64,000 bases of DNA, taken from Streptococcus sp. S784/96/1 (GTDB lineage Bacteria; Bacillota; Bacilli; Lactobacillales; Streptococcaceae). The notes beneath the pieces are model-generated. The model was given only the letters and a program-made list of their open reading frames with translations. It did no database searches and was not told where the DNA came from. The DNA is taken from the NCBI RefSeq assembly GCF_902729355.1, contig NZ_CACVCC010000010.1:1-64000 (forward strand), given 5' to 3'. A program made the position numbers and the translations under genes. Shown piece by piece: positions 37,441 through 46,166 of this stretch (the stretch's first letter is position 1; every line of letters starts with the position of its first letter).

Positions 37441-38867
37441 AGTAAGTTCCACTGTAGTTTTCGAAGTGATCTTAGTCTAAAACGGATTTTTATGGTGGAA
37501 TTAAGTCTGATACGTTTGCGTTAGAAATGAGCCTTACTATGACAAAACACAAACACCTTACCCTCTCGGACCGCAATGATATCCAACTTGGCTTAGAGCG
37601 CGGTGAAACCTTCAAAGCGATTGGACAAACAACCCTAAAAGATCCTACTACCGTTTCCAAAGAGGTCAAACATAATAGACAAGTCCGCTCTGCTACTAGT
37701 GATGGGCTTCCTTGCCCTCTCCTTTATAAAGATCCCTTTATCTATAACGAATGTCCTAAGAGAAGATTAAATTGTGGCTATAAGAAAATCTTCTACCTCG
37801 CTAAACAGGCTCAAATACAGTACGAACAAATCCTCCTTGAGGCTCGAGAAGGAACATCTCTCAACTCTCAAACGTTCTGGGAAATGGATAAAGTCATCTC
37901 CGATGGTGTCAAAAGGGGGCAGCACATCTATCACATCCTTAAAACGCATCACCTTGATGTCAGCTCCTCAACCGTCTATCGACACATCCGTAAAGGATAC
38001 CTTTCTATCGCGCCTATTGATTTGGCTAGAGCTGTAAAATTTAAACCAAGACGCAAATCTACACTACCTGCTATCCCTAAAGAAGCTAAAAAAGGGCGTT
38101 ATTATGACGACTTCCAACAGTATTTGACGCATAGCCAACTAACTTCTTGGTTAGAAATGGACACAGTTATGGGACGGATTGGCGGAAAAGTCCTACTCAC
38201 CTTCAATGTCTCTTTCTGTAACTTTATCTTCGCTAGACTTTTGGACATTAAAACCGCTCTTGAGGTCGCTAAACACTTCTATGTTATCAAGAACACGCTT
38301 TATGAGGCTGATAGAGATTTCTTCGAGGTTTTCCCTGTCATTCTAACCGACAATGGCGGGGAGTTTGCCAAAGTTGATGATATCGAAATGGATATTAGAG
38401 GCGAGTTAAAACTGTTCTTTTGCGACCCTAATCACTCTGACCAGAAAGGGAGGATTGAGAAAAATCACACGCTTATTCGCGACATTTTACCCAAGGGAAC
38501 GTCTTTTGATCACTTAACTCAGGACGATATCAACCTAGTCTGTTCTCATGTCAATAGCGTAAAGCGCGCTGCTTTGAATGGGAAATCTGCTTATGAGCTC
38601 TTTACCTTTACCTATGACGAAGAACTAGCGAACCTTCTTGGCGTGTCCTTAATTCCCGCAGAAGACGTCTGCCAGTCGCCAAAATTACTCCAACATAAAT
38701 TCTAAAAACTAACCTAATATAATCCACTCAAACGTCTCACACTAACTGCCACCTTAGCGGAACTTAATCTGAAACGCTTTCAGATGAGGGAGTGCACCCT
38801 TTTTGCCAACTTAATTTGCCTAAAAATGCCATGAAATCAGCCATTATAAAAACCAGTGGAACTTACT
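37441..38867 (+). mobile_element. IS30-family insertion sequence (boundaries approximate)
   Basis: A single transposase gene is bracketed by a 13-bp perfect inverted repeat: AGTAAGTTCCACT at 37441-37453 and AGTGGAACTTACT at 38855-38867. The length (about 1.43 kb) is plausible for IS30, if on the long side. I could not identify a target duplication. A related 20-bp motif occurs three times in direct orientation (37495, 38757, and from 38856 outward), which blurs the ends. It lies between murB and the lev locus. Confidence 0.7.
37527..38705 (+). CDS. IS30-family transposase
   Basis: 392 residues (or 388 from the second ATG at 37539). The N-terminal HTH (HLTLSDRNDIQLGLERGETF, then VSKEVKHNR) is typical of IS30. 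The DDE core is intact: Asp in WLEMDTVMGR, Asp in VILTDNGGEF, and Glu in QKGRIEKNHTLIRD with the usual 33-35 residue spacing. The gene appears functional. No clear SD was seen. Confidence 0.93.
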   Translation: MSLTMTKHKHLTLSDRNDIQLGLERGETFKAIGQTTLKDPTTVSKEVKHNRQVRSATSDGLPCPLLYKDPFIYNECPKRRLNCGYKKIFYLAKQAQIQYEQILLEAREGTSLNSQTFWEMDKVISDGVKRGQHIYHILKTHHLDVSSSTVYRHIRKGYLSIAPIDLARAVKFKPRRKSTLPAIPKEAKKGRYYDDFQQYLTHSQLTSWLEMDTVMGRIGGKVLLTFNVSFCNFIFARLLDIKTALEVAKHFYVIKNTLYEADRDFFEVFPVILTDNGGEFAKVDDIEMDIRGELKLFFCDPNHSDQKGRIEKNHTLIRDILPKGTSFDHLTQDDINLVCSHVNSVKRAALNGKSAYELFTFTYDEELANLLGVSLIPAEDVCQSPKLLQHKF

Positions 38868-38906
38868 CTGACACGGATTTCTACTGTTTTTTTTGATTTT
38901 TATTAG

Positions 38907-38941
38907 ACTAACTTCCACTTTAATAGGTAGTGGAAGTTAGT
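38907..38941. repeat. Perfect 13-bp hairpin past the IS30 element
   Basis: ACTAACTTCCACT (38907-38919) pairs with AGTGGAAGTTAGT (38929-38941). The core resembles the IS30 terminal repeat. The interval 38706-39062 holds only this hairpin, the element end and the lev terminator. Confidence 0.6.
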
Positions 38942-39020
38942 TTGGGAGTTTAGCCTAGATGGTTATTTTTAAATCAGATAAGCCTAATACCACACCTACT
39001 CCATCATATCCATCAAAAAA

Positions 39021-39056
39021 TATATAAAACTCAGAAGGAAACTTATCCACCTGAGT
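39021..39056 (-). terminator. Terminator of the levDEFG unit
   Basis: ACTCAG/CTGAGT plus an inner GGA/TCC pair, followed by a T-rich tract on the minus strand just past the small membrane gene. Confidence 0.65.
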
Positions 39057-39062
39057 CATCAT

Positions 39063-39356
39063 TTAAAAATTACAGAATTTCAACTTATATTCAAAGTCTT
39101 CAATAACCCGATTAACGTTGCGTCGTCCCTTATAAATACCGTATCCAAAGAGTAGCATACCTAACAAACCCAAAATGATTAAAATACCACTTAATATAGT
39201 CCATACCAGTGAATCTTTATGGAAAAAATAGAACAAGGTACAACCTATACTAGCTATTAGAAACAATAGATTAAACCATCGTCCTAAATTTTCAATCATA
39301 TGTTTTTGATAGGCTATTTCAGTTTCATATCCTTTAATCAATTCTTGTTCAGTCAT
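39063..39356 (-). CDS. Small two-TM membrane protein at the end of the lev PTS operon (levX position)
   Basis: 97 residues. A polar N-terminus (EQELIKGYETEIAYQKHMIEN) is followed by two hydrophobic segments (about 27-44 and 51-74) and a basic-acidic tail. I do not recognise a domain. It lies 29 bp after levG with no terminator between, in the position of levX in the S. mutans levDEFGX operon; whether it is homologous I cannot tell. Possibly an accessory of the PTS. Confidence 0.65.
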   Translation of the reverse strand: MTEQELIKGYETEIAYQKHMIENLGRWFNLLFLIASIGCTLFYFFHKDSLVWTILSGILIILGLLGMLLFGYGIYKGRRNVNRVIEDFEYKLKFCNF

Positions 39357-39385
39357 TATACTAGTCTCGCAATCTTGTATTTTTA

Positions 39386-40219
39386 TTAGTAAGAAAGTCC
39401 AGGGTTAAAGAAACCAGCTAGTACCCCAACAAACGCAATGACAACCAAGAGAAGCATAACTTTGATAGGTGATAAGTTTTTCTTAGCCATCAACCACCAG
39501 CAAAGAACGATGAAGATAGCTGTCAATAAACCAGGGTACACAGAATCTAATTGATTTTGAAGAATCAAATATGGTTTTTTAGGATTACCTAATTGGAAAG
39601 ATGTTTTCACAGATACCCAAGTAGCTGCTACACCACCGATAACCATACCACCAATGATACCAATCGCCTTACGAATGGCTTGACCTTGTGCACCAACAAG
39701 AAATTCAACTGCCTTATCTCCAAGTTCATAACCTTTAAAATAAGCAAATTTCATCCCAAAGTAAGCAAGCAAGTTCCAAACTACAGTGTAGAAAATAGCT
39801 CCAGCAGGAGAACCATCCGTGGATAGTCCCAAAGCAATGCCCAATAGTACAGGAATTAAAGTACCGACAACAAGTGAGTCACCAATACCTGCTACAGGCC
39901 CCATCAAACCAGCACGCATACCATTGATTGTTTCATCATCAACAGATTCACCATTTGCACGAGCTTCTTCAAGACCTGCTGTAATTCCGACAATCAATGT
40001 CCCTAATTGTGGCTCAGTATTAAAGAATGCAGTGTAAGTTTGCATTGGTGCTTTTTGATCTTCTTTATTTGGATACAATTCTTCTACGATTGGAAGCATA
40101 GAAGTCAAATAACCAAATGTTTGCATGTGTTCTTGAGAGAAACAAGTTAAGTGACCATAGTACCAGTGGTGGAAAGATTTGGTTAAAGTTTTTTTGGAAA
40201 TTTTACGTTTTTCAGCCAT
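39386..40219 (-). CDS. levG: PTS mannose/fructose/levan-type IID component
   Basis: 277 residues from ATG 40219 (MAEKRKISKKTL), preceded by GAGGAGGA; an ATG 13 codons upstream lies inside levF. IID signatures: SFHHWYYGHLTCFSQEHMQTFG near the N-terminus and MGPVAGIGDSLVVGTLIPVLLG. With IIC it forms the membrane channel of the fructose (levan) PTS. Symbol assigned from context. Confidence 0.92.
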   Translation of the reverse strand: MAEKRKISKKTLTKSFHHWYYGHLTCFSQEHMQTFGYLTSMLPIVEELYPNKEDQKAPMQTYTAFFNTEPQLGTLIVGITAGLEEARANGESVDDETINGMRAGLMGPVAGIGDSLVVGTLIPVLLGIALGLSTDGSPAGAIFYTVVWNLLAYFGMKFAYFKGYELGDKAVEFLVGAQGQAIRKAIGIIGGMVIGGVAATWVSVKTSFQLGNPKKPYLILQNQLDSVYPGLLTAIFIVLCWWLMAKKNLSPIKVMLLLVVIAFVGVLAGFFNPGLSY

Positions 40220-40220
40220 C

Positions 40221-41072
40221 TTAGATATCCTCCTCTTCATCGTCATCAAATCCAGCACCTGCTACTACTGCTGATGAAGCTTTAATTTTTGCCATATCAA
40301 TTTCAAAGAAAATAAGTGCAAAGATAAGTGATACTACAGCAGTAGCTACTAGGTTAAGACCAAGTGATGCTGCCAAAGTAAATCCAACAAAGAATGGAAC
40401 AAAGTCAGTCACTTTATCAACCAATTGTTTTAGCAAGATTGCAATCCCCACACATGGAAGAAGTGCACCAACTGTAAAGAGAGTTTTCATTGCAATGCCA
40501 TCCATAGGAAGAGCTTCTTGCAATGCAGTTACAGCACTCGCACCTAATTTACACATAATCAATGTTGGGATGAATGAGAAGATTACATGTGAAATCCAAG
40601 GATAGAGCCAGTCTACTTTATAAAGTTTTTTATAGTTTCCTTCTTCAACAGCTTTCCAACCAATATGCTGCCAAGCCAAGTTCAATGTGGCAGTTCCGTA
40701 AAATAATACAGTACCAATTGTACCTACAAGAGTCCCCATTGATTTAGCAAGGTTTGCTGCTTCTTCAGATGAAGCGCTGATACCTTGAGCATGAATGGCA
40801 ACCATTGCAAGTGGGATACCAATATAAGATACCGCACGTACGTCTGCTGAAACAGTGCCACCAGGAGTAACTAAGGCAATGTAAACCAATTGCATGGCAA
40901 CGCCACAGATCACACCTGTCTTAACATCACCAAGAATAAGTCCACAGACGAGACCTCCGACAAGCGGACGACCTAAAGTGTAGTTACCGATACTTGAGCC
41001 ACCCAAACCAGGCATTGATGCTAAACAGGCAAACAATCCTAGGAGCGCAGCTTGAAACCAAGAAATAGTCAT
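40221..41072 (-). CDS. levF: PTS mannose/fructose/levan-type IIC component
   Basis: 283 residues with about seven hydrophobic segments. The start (AALLGLFACLASMPGLGG, then LGRPLVGGLVCGLILGD) is the mannose-family IIC pattern. GGTVSADVRAVSYIGIPLA is another family signature. It ends in an acidic tail (FDDDEEEDI) one base before levG. Sugar-translocating subunit. Confidence 0.93.
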   Translation of the reverse strand: MTISWFQAALLGLFACLASMPGLGGSSIGNYTLGRPLVGGLVCGLILGDVKTGVICGVAMQLVYIALVTPGGTVSADVRAVSYIGIPLAMVAIHAQGISASSEEAANLAKSMGTLVGTIGTVLFYGTATLNLAWQHIGWKAVEEGNYKKLYKVDWLYPWISHVIFSFIPTLIMCKLGASAVTALQEALPMDGIAMKTLFTVGALLPCVGIAILLKQLVDKVTDFVPFFVGFTLAASLGLNLVATAVVSLIFALIFFEIDMAKIKASSAVVAGAGFDDDEEEDI

Positions 41073-41129
41073 AAGAATTTCTCCATTCTAAAAATTAAAG
41101 TATGTTTTAACCTTGTGTTGAGTATTGAC

Positions 41130-41627
41130 TTAGTAGCCAAATTTTGATTTAAAATCTGACCAGTAACCAATTGACACATCTGGTAATAATTGGAATTTTA
41201 CGCGATATCCAGCTTTTTCAATAGCCTCAATAGCTTCGGCTTCATCAGGAGTGATTGATTGGTTATTACCAAGTTTAATAGCTCCTGGTCTATCGTTAGC
41301 AGGACCAACAATAATTTCTTTAACATCACTTGGAACAAATCCTTGATCAACCAATAATTTCTTCATATCAATTGGGTTTTTAGTGATGACAAAGTAACGT
41401 GTATCCGAATCTAAAACTTTTTGTGATTTTTCACCGAAAGCATCAACGGTCCAAACAAAAGTTTTTTTATCAGCTGCAGCTCCTTTATAGGCTTGAGTCA
41501 AAACTTTGTTGCTTGCTGCAGCGTCATTAACTGCAATCAATCCATCACATGGATATTCTTTTGCCCAACGTGTTACAGTTTGACCATGAATCATACGGTC
41601 GTCAATGCGTACAAATGAAACTACCAT
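41130..41627 (-). CDS. levE: PTS mannose/fructose/levan-type IIB component
   Basis: 165 residues from ATG 41627 (MVVSFVRIDDRMIHGQT), chosen for the GAGGT ahead of it. The phosphorylated histidine is His14 in DDRMIHGQT. Cytosolic; takes phosphate from IIA and passes it to incoming sugar. It is followed by levF after 57 bp. Confidence 0.94.
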   Translation of the reverse strand: MVVSFVRIDDRMIHGQTVTRWAKEYPCDGLIAVNDAAASNKVLTQAYKGAAADKKTFVWTVDAFGEKSQKVLDSDTRYFVITKNPIDMKKLLVDQGFVPSDVKEIIVGPANDRPGAIKLGNNQSITPDEAEAIEAIEKAGYRVKFQLLPDVSIGYWSDFKSKFGY

Positions 41628-41678
41628 TTTTTTACCTCGAATGCTCAGCATTCTTTCCCTTCTTTATTTTTTTATGTC

Positions 41679-42110
41679 TTAAATATCGTCGTCATCAGAT
41701 TCTTCTGATTGAATTTTAAATTCTTGTAAAGCTGCTGAAGCTTCTGGCAAAACAGCTTGAACAAAGTCAGTGCCATCCAGAACATCTTTCATCATAACAG
41801 ATGTTATAGCCATTGGAAGATTCATGCCTCCAAGAATAGTTGCTGAACTCAAAAGACCTTTTTCCTCTAAAATATCACAAGCAGTTGTCAATGGACTACC
41901 GCCAACAATATCTGCTAGGACAACAACTTGATCTTCAGCCGTTAAAGCAGAAATTGCTTGACGGAATTCACTTGCAAAATCATCAACAGATTTTCCATTT
42001 TGCAAGCCAGTTGCAATAACTGAATCCATCTTATCTTCTGCAAACATTGCCAATGAATTTTTAAGTCCTTTAGCAAAGTCACCATGACTAACAAGTATTA
42101 GATACTTCAT
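41679..42110 (-). CDS. levD: PTS mannose/fructose/levan-type IIA component
   Basis: 143 residues. IIA-Man fold, active His9 in LILVSHGDFAKG, plus VVVLADIVGGSPLTTA. It ends in an acidic tail (SEESDDDDI). First gene of the PTS operon, behind a promoter with an overlapping cre and paired operator motifs. In S. mutans LevD also affects carbohydrate regulation. Confidence 0.94.
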   Translation of the reverse strand: MKYLILVSHGDFAKGLKNSLAMFAEDKMDSVIATGLQNGKSVDDFASEFRQAISALTAEDQVVVLADIVGGSPLTTACDILEEKGLLSSATILGGMNLPMAITSVMMKDVLDGTDFVQAVLPEASAALQEFKIQSEESDDDDI

Positions 42111-42137
42111 AAAAGATTCCCTCCTTCTTTCTACACT

Positions 42138-42165
42138 AGTTTACGCTTTTTGACATCGTTTTCAA
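42138..42165 (-). promoter_or_regulatory. levD promoter overlapped by a cre-like site
   Basis: Minus strand TTGAAA (42165-42160), 16-base spacer, TAAACT (42143-42138). The 16-mer 42150-42165 matches the CcpA cre consensus WTGNNARCGNWWWCAW with one mismatch and covers the -35. Confidence 0.65.
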
Positions 42166-42189
42166 AGTGTTCAAAATCATCACTTCCAA

Positions 42190-42224
42190 TGACATTTGTA
42201 ACACATTTTAGTGACATTTGTCAC
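42190..42224. promoter_or_regulatory. Paired operator-like motifs upstream of levD
   Basis: TGACATTTGTAAC (42190-42202) and TGACATTTGTCAC (42212-42224), direct copies 22 bp apart (two helical turns), ending about 25 bp upstream of the -35. The second copy is palindromic (GTGACA-TT-TGTCAC). The same motif occurs at fruA and upstream of the regulatory operon. Confidence 0.6.
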
Positions 42225-42230
42225 CGTACC

Positions 42231-42274
42231 AAAAAAGCCTTATCAGCGAAGCACATTTTACTACCAATAAGACT
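42231..42274 (-). terminator. Terminator of the lev regulatory operon
   Basis: AGTCTTAT (42274-42267) pairs with ATAAGGCT (42243-42236), followed by six Ts on the minus strand. It separates the regulatory genes from the PTS operon. Confidence 0.75.
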
Positions 42275-42443
42275 TTATATTTCATAATAATTTAGATTTT
42301 ATTTAGTAATTAGCACTTGGCCGAATGTGACATAGGGAAGAAGCGACCTCCTACAGAGTTCCATCCTTTTTGGCAAACCAACACCTCCTTTGATTTTTAA
42401 TTTCTAAGCTGAGTCTGCTACCACTCTTCTATTTCTCAGTAAC

Positions 42444-42836
42444 AGACTTTGATAGTCTCTCCCCAGAGTATCAAAGTCTAGTGGACATTTTCACCTCTGT
42501 GGAAGGTACTAGTTATGGCGACTTCGTCGCTTGTAATAATTACAAAAAATACCAATAATGGAACATTGTGAAACGAAAGGAAATAAATTGTCACACTGAG
42601 ACGAGGTTGGGACAAAAATATCTCAAACTTCTTTTTTTTTGATAGCAATAACAGATTGACGCAGTGGTTGATTGGAAGTCCTAAACCCTTACTGCGCAAT
42701 CGTTAGCGGCTATCCTATACGAATGTGATGAACGTCGTTCATCTTATTTCCAACCTCCAAAGGTCTTCCAGACCTTCGGAGCTGTGCGGAGGTGGGACAG
42801 AAGTCAATTTCTTCGAAATCATGACTTCTGTCCCAC
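42444..42836. repeat. Hairpin-rich intergenic repeat region
   Basis: Four inverted repeats follow one another. An 11-bp perfect pair lies at 42444-42454/42469-42479. GATGAACG/CGTTCATC lies near 42729-42745 and CTCCAAAGGTCT/AGACCTTCGGAG near 42756-42781. A 15-bp perfect pair, GTGGGACAGAAGTCA, lies at 42792-42806 with its complement at 42822-42836 and a nested inner stem. A related GAGGTTGGGACA lies at 42605-42616. Motifs of the type TGGGACAGAAGTC are common in streptococcal intergenic DNA. The 750-bp gap has no supported gene. Confidence 0.55.
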
Positions 42837-42863
42837 TCTCATTTTAAAACGAAATTATAATTA

Positions 42864-44165
42864 TTAGTTCCGAAGCTCTCGGCTGAGTTCCTCTTGAATT
42901 TCACCTAAATCACTGTCAATGCTATCTTTTGACAAAGATTGACCAATTAGATAGTCTGCTCTTTCGATTAAATCATTATAAGAGGGAAAATTAGGAGGAG
43001 CTTGAGCAGATTCTAAAATATGATTTAAGGTTCTAGACGATAAAGCTGATGTTCCAAAAGTATCGTTTTGTAATATTTCGGAACTTTTCTGACTTGTCAT
43101 GACAGATTTTAAAACTGAGGCTCCTTGTGACTGGGCGAAAAGATCTTGCTGAGTTTGTTCATCTGCGCTTAACATTTTCAAAAATTCCCATGCTAATTGT
43201 GGTTGCTTTGTTTTCGATGAAATACCAAATAGAGACGTCTGCATTTCAGTTGATTTTACAGTAGGCTTACGTGGCATTTCGATACAACTCCATGAAAAGG
43301 AAGAATATTTTAAAACATGATAGGGATAAGGTTTATAAGTGCGGTATTCAGCAAGTGTCATAGGCATAAAAGCAACTTTTCCTTTATCAAAATCACTTGG
43401 CGCAACCGTATAGTTCCCTGACAATTTTTCCAATTGATGGTACCAAGTAAGAACATCTCGTATCTGAGTTGTATTTATATCCACTTGACTACCATCATTA
43501 AGAAATAAAGATATCCCGTTAGCAGCAACCGCATTTTTCCAACTGTAACCGACTGTACCAAATTGATCAATGACCCCGTCTCCATCTGTATCTTTGGTTA
43601 ATCTCTGACAGAGCTGAAAAAACTCTTCCGTAGTCCAGCCAGATTGTGGTATCTCAATTCCTTGAGATTCTAATAAATCACGATTGATACACATTAATAT
43701 TGGATTACTCTCAAATGGAAGAGCATATGAGACATCTCTGTATTGACCCGCTTTGATACTAGCAGTATAATACATGCTAGTATCAATTGTGCGACGAATA
43801 TTTTTTTCTAAATTAAGAAGCGATCCTGTAGATGCTAAAAGGTTAAAGTCATTCTCAGGTATAATAAAAACATCTGGTTGACTCCCTTGTACAATTCGAT
43901 CTGAGAGCCAATCTGAATAAGCTTCTTTTGTAATGCCACTCTCATATTTGACCCTTACATTTGGATGACCTTCTTCAAAACGTTTAATAACATCATCCAA
44001 AAGAGTATTTTCTTGACCACTAGGAACATCCCAGCTACTGCCTGCATAGATACCAATTGATAAAACTTTTGGAGAGGTCCATTTTAGGTATCCAAAAATT
44101 AGTATCGCAATGATAAGAGCGCACAGAAAAATAATAAGTTTAATATGTCTTTTAAATCTAATCAT
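42864..44165 (-). CDS. Membrane-anchored extracellular solute-binding protein of the lev sensor set
   Basis: 433 residues. One N-terminal membrane segment (about 8-27) without a lipobox cysteine is followed by a family-1 solute-binding (MalE/UgpB-like) fold: VLSIGIYAGSSWDVPSG, VIKRFEEGHPNVRVKYE, DVFIIPENDFNLLASTG and a C-terminal AWEFLKMLSADEQTQ. No ABC permease genes are nearby; instead it overlaps the response-regulator gene by eight bases, so I infer a sensory rather than a transport role, like one of the two binding proteins of S. mutans LevQRST. Last gene of the operon. Confidence 0.8.
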   Translation of the reverse strand: MIRFKRHIKLIIFLCALIIAILIFGYLKWTSPKVLSIGIYAGSSWDVPSGQENTLLDDVIKRFEEGHPNVRVKYESGITKEAYSDWLSDRIVQGSQPDVFIIPENDFNLLASTGSLLNLEKNIRRTIDTSMYYTASIKAGQYRDVSYALPFESNPILMCINRDLLESQGIEIPQSGWTTEEFFQLCQRLTKDTDGDGVIDQFGTVGYSWKNAVAANGISLFLNDGSQVDINTTQIRDVLTWYHQLEKLSGNYTVAPSDFDKGKVAFMPMTLAEYRTYKPYPYHVLKYSSFSWSCIEMPRKPTVKSTEMQTSLFGISSKTKQPQLAWEFLKMLSADEQTQQDLFAQSQGASVLKSVMTSQKSSEILQNDTFGTSALSSRTLNHILESAQAPPNFPSYNDLIERADYLIGQSLSKDSIDSDLGEIQEELSRELRN

Positions 44166-44832
44166 TGTAATTTCTAGTCGTTACTCCAGTTTGAACAGCC
44201 CAAATGGCAAGCTGAGTTCTATCTCGTAGTTCAAGTTTTGCCAAACAATGCGATAAATAATTTCGAACAGTCCCCTCAGATAAATACAACTTCACTGCAA
44301 TTTCTTTATTCGATAAACCATTTCCAATCTGCTGAATAATGCGCCACTCAGCTTTTGACAATGTTTTTATTGCCTCTTCGTTAACTTTTAAACAATTAGA
44401 AGTTTGTGGTGTAATTTGAGAAAATAATTTAAAAACTTTACTTGCTATATCCGGATTAAGCATTGCATTCCCACTATTTACCGTCAGTATCGCTTGGTGT
44501 AAATCTTTTGTTGAAATTCCTTTTAAAATATAACCTGATGCTCCATATTGCAAAGCACTGAAAATAAATTCATCATCATCAAAAGTCGTCAGAATAATAA
44601 CTTTAACATCTGGAAAATTCTGTTTAACAAATTTAGTACAAACAACACCATCCATATTTGGCATTCGGATATCCATTAAAATAACATCAACTTCTTGTTT
44701 TTTGAGATGTTCTAAAACTTCTAGACCATCACCTGCCGTGGCTACCACTTCAATGTCTGGATAAGCAGACAATACAATACTAATAGAATCACGAATCAGC
44801 TCTTGATCATCTGCAACTAAGACTTTTATCAT
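44158..44832 (-). CDS. NarL/LuxR-type response regulator (LevR-like by context)
   Basis: 224 residues. Receiver domain with the acidic pair Asp8/Asp9, phospho-acceptor Asp54 (ILMDIRMPNMDG) and the conserved Thr/Lys. C-terminal LuxR HTH (LSKAEWRIIQQIGNGLSNKE, then LYLSEGTVRNYLSHCLAKL). It overlaps the kinase gene by four bases and the binding-protein gene by eight. Its likely targets are the TGACATYTGT motifs upstream of levD, fruA and its own operon. That link is inference. Confidence 0.9.
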   Translation of the reverse strand: MIKVLVADDQELIRDSISIVLSAYPDIEVVATAGDGLEVLEHLKKQEVDVILMDIRMPNMDGVVCTKFVKQNFPDVKVIILTTFDDDEFIFSALQYGASGYILKGISTKDLHQAILTVNSGNAMLNPDIASKVFKLFSQITPQTSNCLKVNEEAIKTLSKAEWRIIQQIGNGLSNKEIAVKLYLSEGTVRNYLSHCLAKLELRDRTQLAIWAVQTGVTTRNYND

Positions 44833-46166
44833 AATTCTTCCCCTTTACGTTTTGGTATAAAAACAGTCGTTTGAAAGCCATTTCGGCTATCAAATTGTAT
44901 CTGACCACCTATAACTGCTAATCTTTCTTGCATTTGGGTTAAGCCATAGCCATATTTAATGTTTTTACAACCAATACCATCATCATTAATTGTAATAACG
45001 AAGTTATTTTCTTTACTATACATACCGATTTCAACATGATCTGCATGGCCATGACGGAGTGAGTTTGTTACAGATTCTTGGATGAGTCTAAATATCAAAT
45101 CTTCTTTTGCTGTATCTAAATCAACTTTTTGCCAATGATAATCTAGAGTAATAGTCATTTTAGAAAGATTCTCATAGTCTTCAATCAATTTCAAAAGTGC
45201 TTCTTTTAAACTACCTCGTTCTAAAGCACCTGGACGGAGTTTTTCTAGCGAACGGCGAACATCTTGGATGCCATCTCTAACAACAGTTGAAACACTAATA
45301 AGTTGTCTTTTAGCGTGTTCCTTATCCAAATCTAATAAGACTAGGACTGCGTCAATCCCAGCTGAAATTCCAGTTAGAGCATGCCCCAAAGTATCATGAA
45401 TTTCCCTAGCAATGCGTTTTCTTTCCCTATCTTCTGCCATTTTCTCTGCTAAAGCAATATAATCTTCTAAATGATTATTGGCACGATCAGCCATCCGTAG
45501 TTCTTCTTCGATTTTATGATTTTCAGAAACGGAGTACATGATAAACATGACTAAAGAGAGAATAAACACAACCATATTGATGGTTGTCAAACCATTTTTG
45601 ATAAACAATAAGATAAATTGATATTGAAAGGGAACGAAACTAATATAAGTATCTAGAGATGGGAGCGGAATAAGAATTGATAGCAAATCAAAATTAGATA
45701 ACAATAACACGCCAAAACTGATGACAATAAATACTGCCCAATAGCGCTGACTTTTCATACTGTAAAAATCTGTATAACTATAAAAAATATCAGAAAAAAC
45801 TAATAAAATCAGGCCATTATATGAAAATTGCATGGATGAAATCGTTATAATCAGTAACATTATTTCAACAACTGCCATCCAATCTCTATAATCTGAATCA
45901 GCAACCAGTAATTGATGCCGCCAGGTTATAACGACTAATAGCAATCCAAAGAAAACTAATGTATACCAAAACATGGTATCGGGCGAACTAGGGATGACTT
46001 CAAGTTTTTCTAAAAGTTGGTGACTCAGTTCTTGCTCTATAATATATCGAGTTGAAAATAGATAGACAGAAACAGTAAAAAGAACAGCCAGAATGTTGAT
46101 GACAACCAAAATAACATCTAGTATTTTAGCATATCTCTGATAACGTAAACTATTCATCATTGCCAC
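44829..46166 (-). CDS. Sensor histidine kinase, HisKA_3 type (LevS-like by context)
   Basis: 445 residues (ATGs at residues 1, 3 and 4 are all possible). Five to seven membrane segments occupy the first 215 residues. A short coiled coil leads to the dimerisation helix with phospho-accepting His257 (RIAREIHDTLGHALTG). The HATPase domain shows FRLIQESVTNSLRHGHADH and INDDGIGCKNIKYGYGL. There is no large extracellular sensor domain, which fits sensing through the neighbouring binding proteins. Overlaps both neighbours. Confidence 0.9.
   Translation of the reverse strand: MAMMNSLRYQRYAKILDVILVVINILAVLFTVSVYLFSTRYIIEQELSHQLLEKLEVIPSSPDTMFWYTLVFFGLLLVVITWRHQLLVADSDYRDWMAVVEIMLLIITISSMQFSYNGLILLVFSDIFYSYTDFYSMKSQRYWAVFIVISFGVLLLSNFDLLSILIPLPSLDTYISFVPFQYQFILLFIKNGLTTINMVVFILSLVMFIMYSVSENHKIEEELRMADRANNHLEDYIALAEKMAEDRERKRIAREIHDTLGHALTGISAGIDAVLVLLDLDKEHAKRQLISVSTVVRDGIQDVRRSLEKLRPGALERGSLKEALLKLIEDYENLSKMTITLDYHWQKVDLDTAKEDLIFRLIQESVTNSLRHGHADHVEIGMYSKENNFVITINDDGIGCKNIKYGYGLTQMQERLAVIGGQIQFDSRNGFQTTVFIPKRKGEEL

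Noticed and set aside
38907..38941. Hairpin as an attC-like or phage attachment site
   Set aside because: No integrase or second matching site; the core matches the IS30 end better.
42478..42699. Minus-strand frame of 73 codons in the lev intergenic region
   Set aside because: It runs through repeat hairpins, has no SD, and its composition is unlike neighbouring genes.
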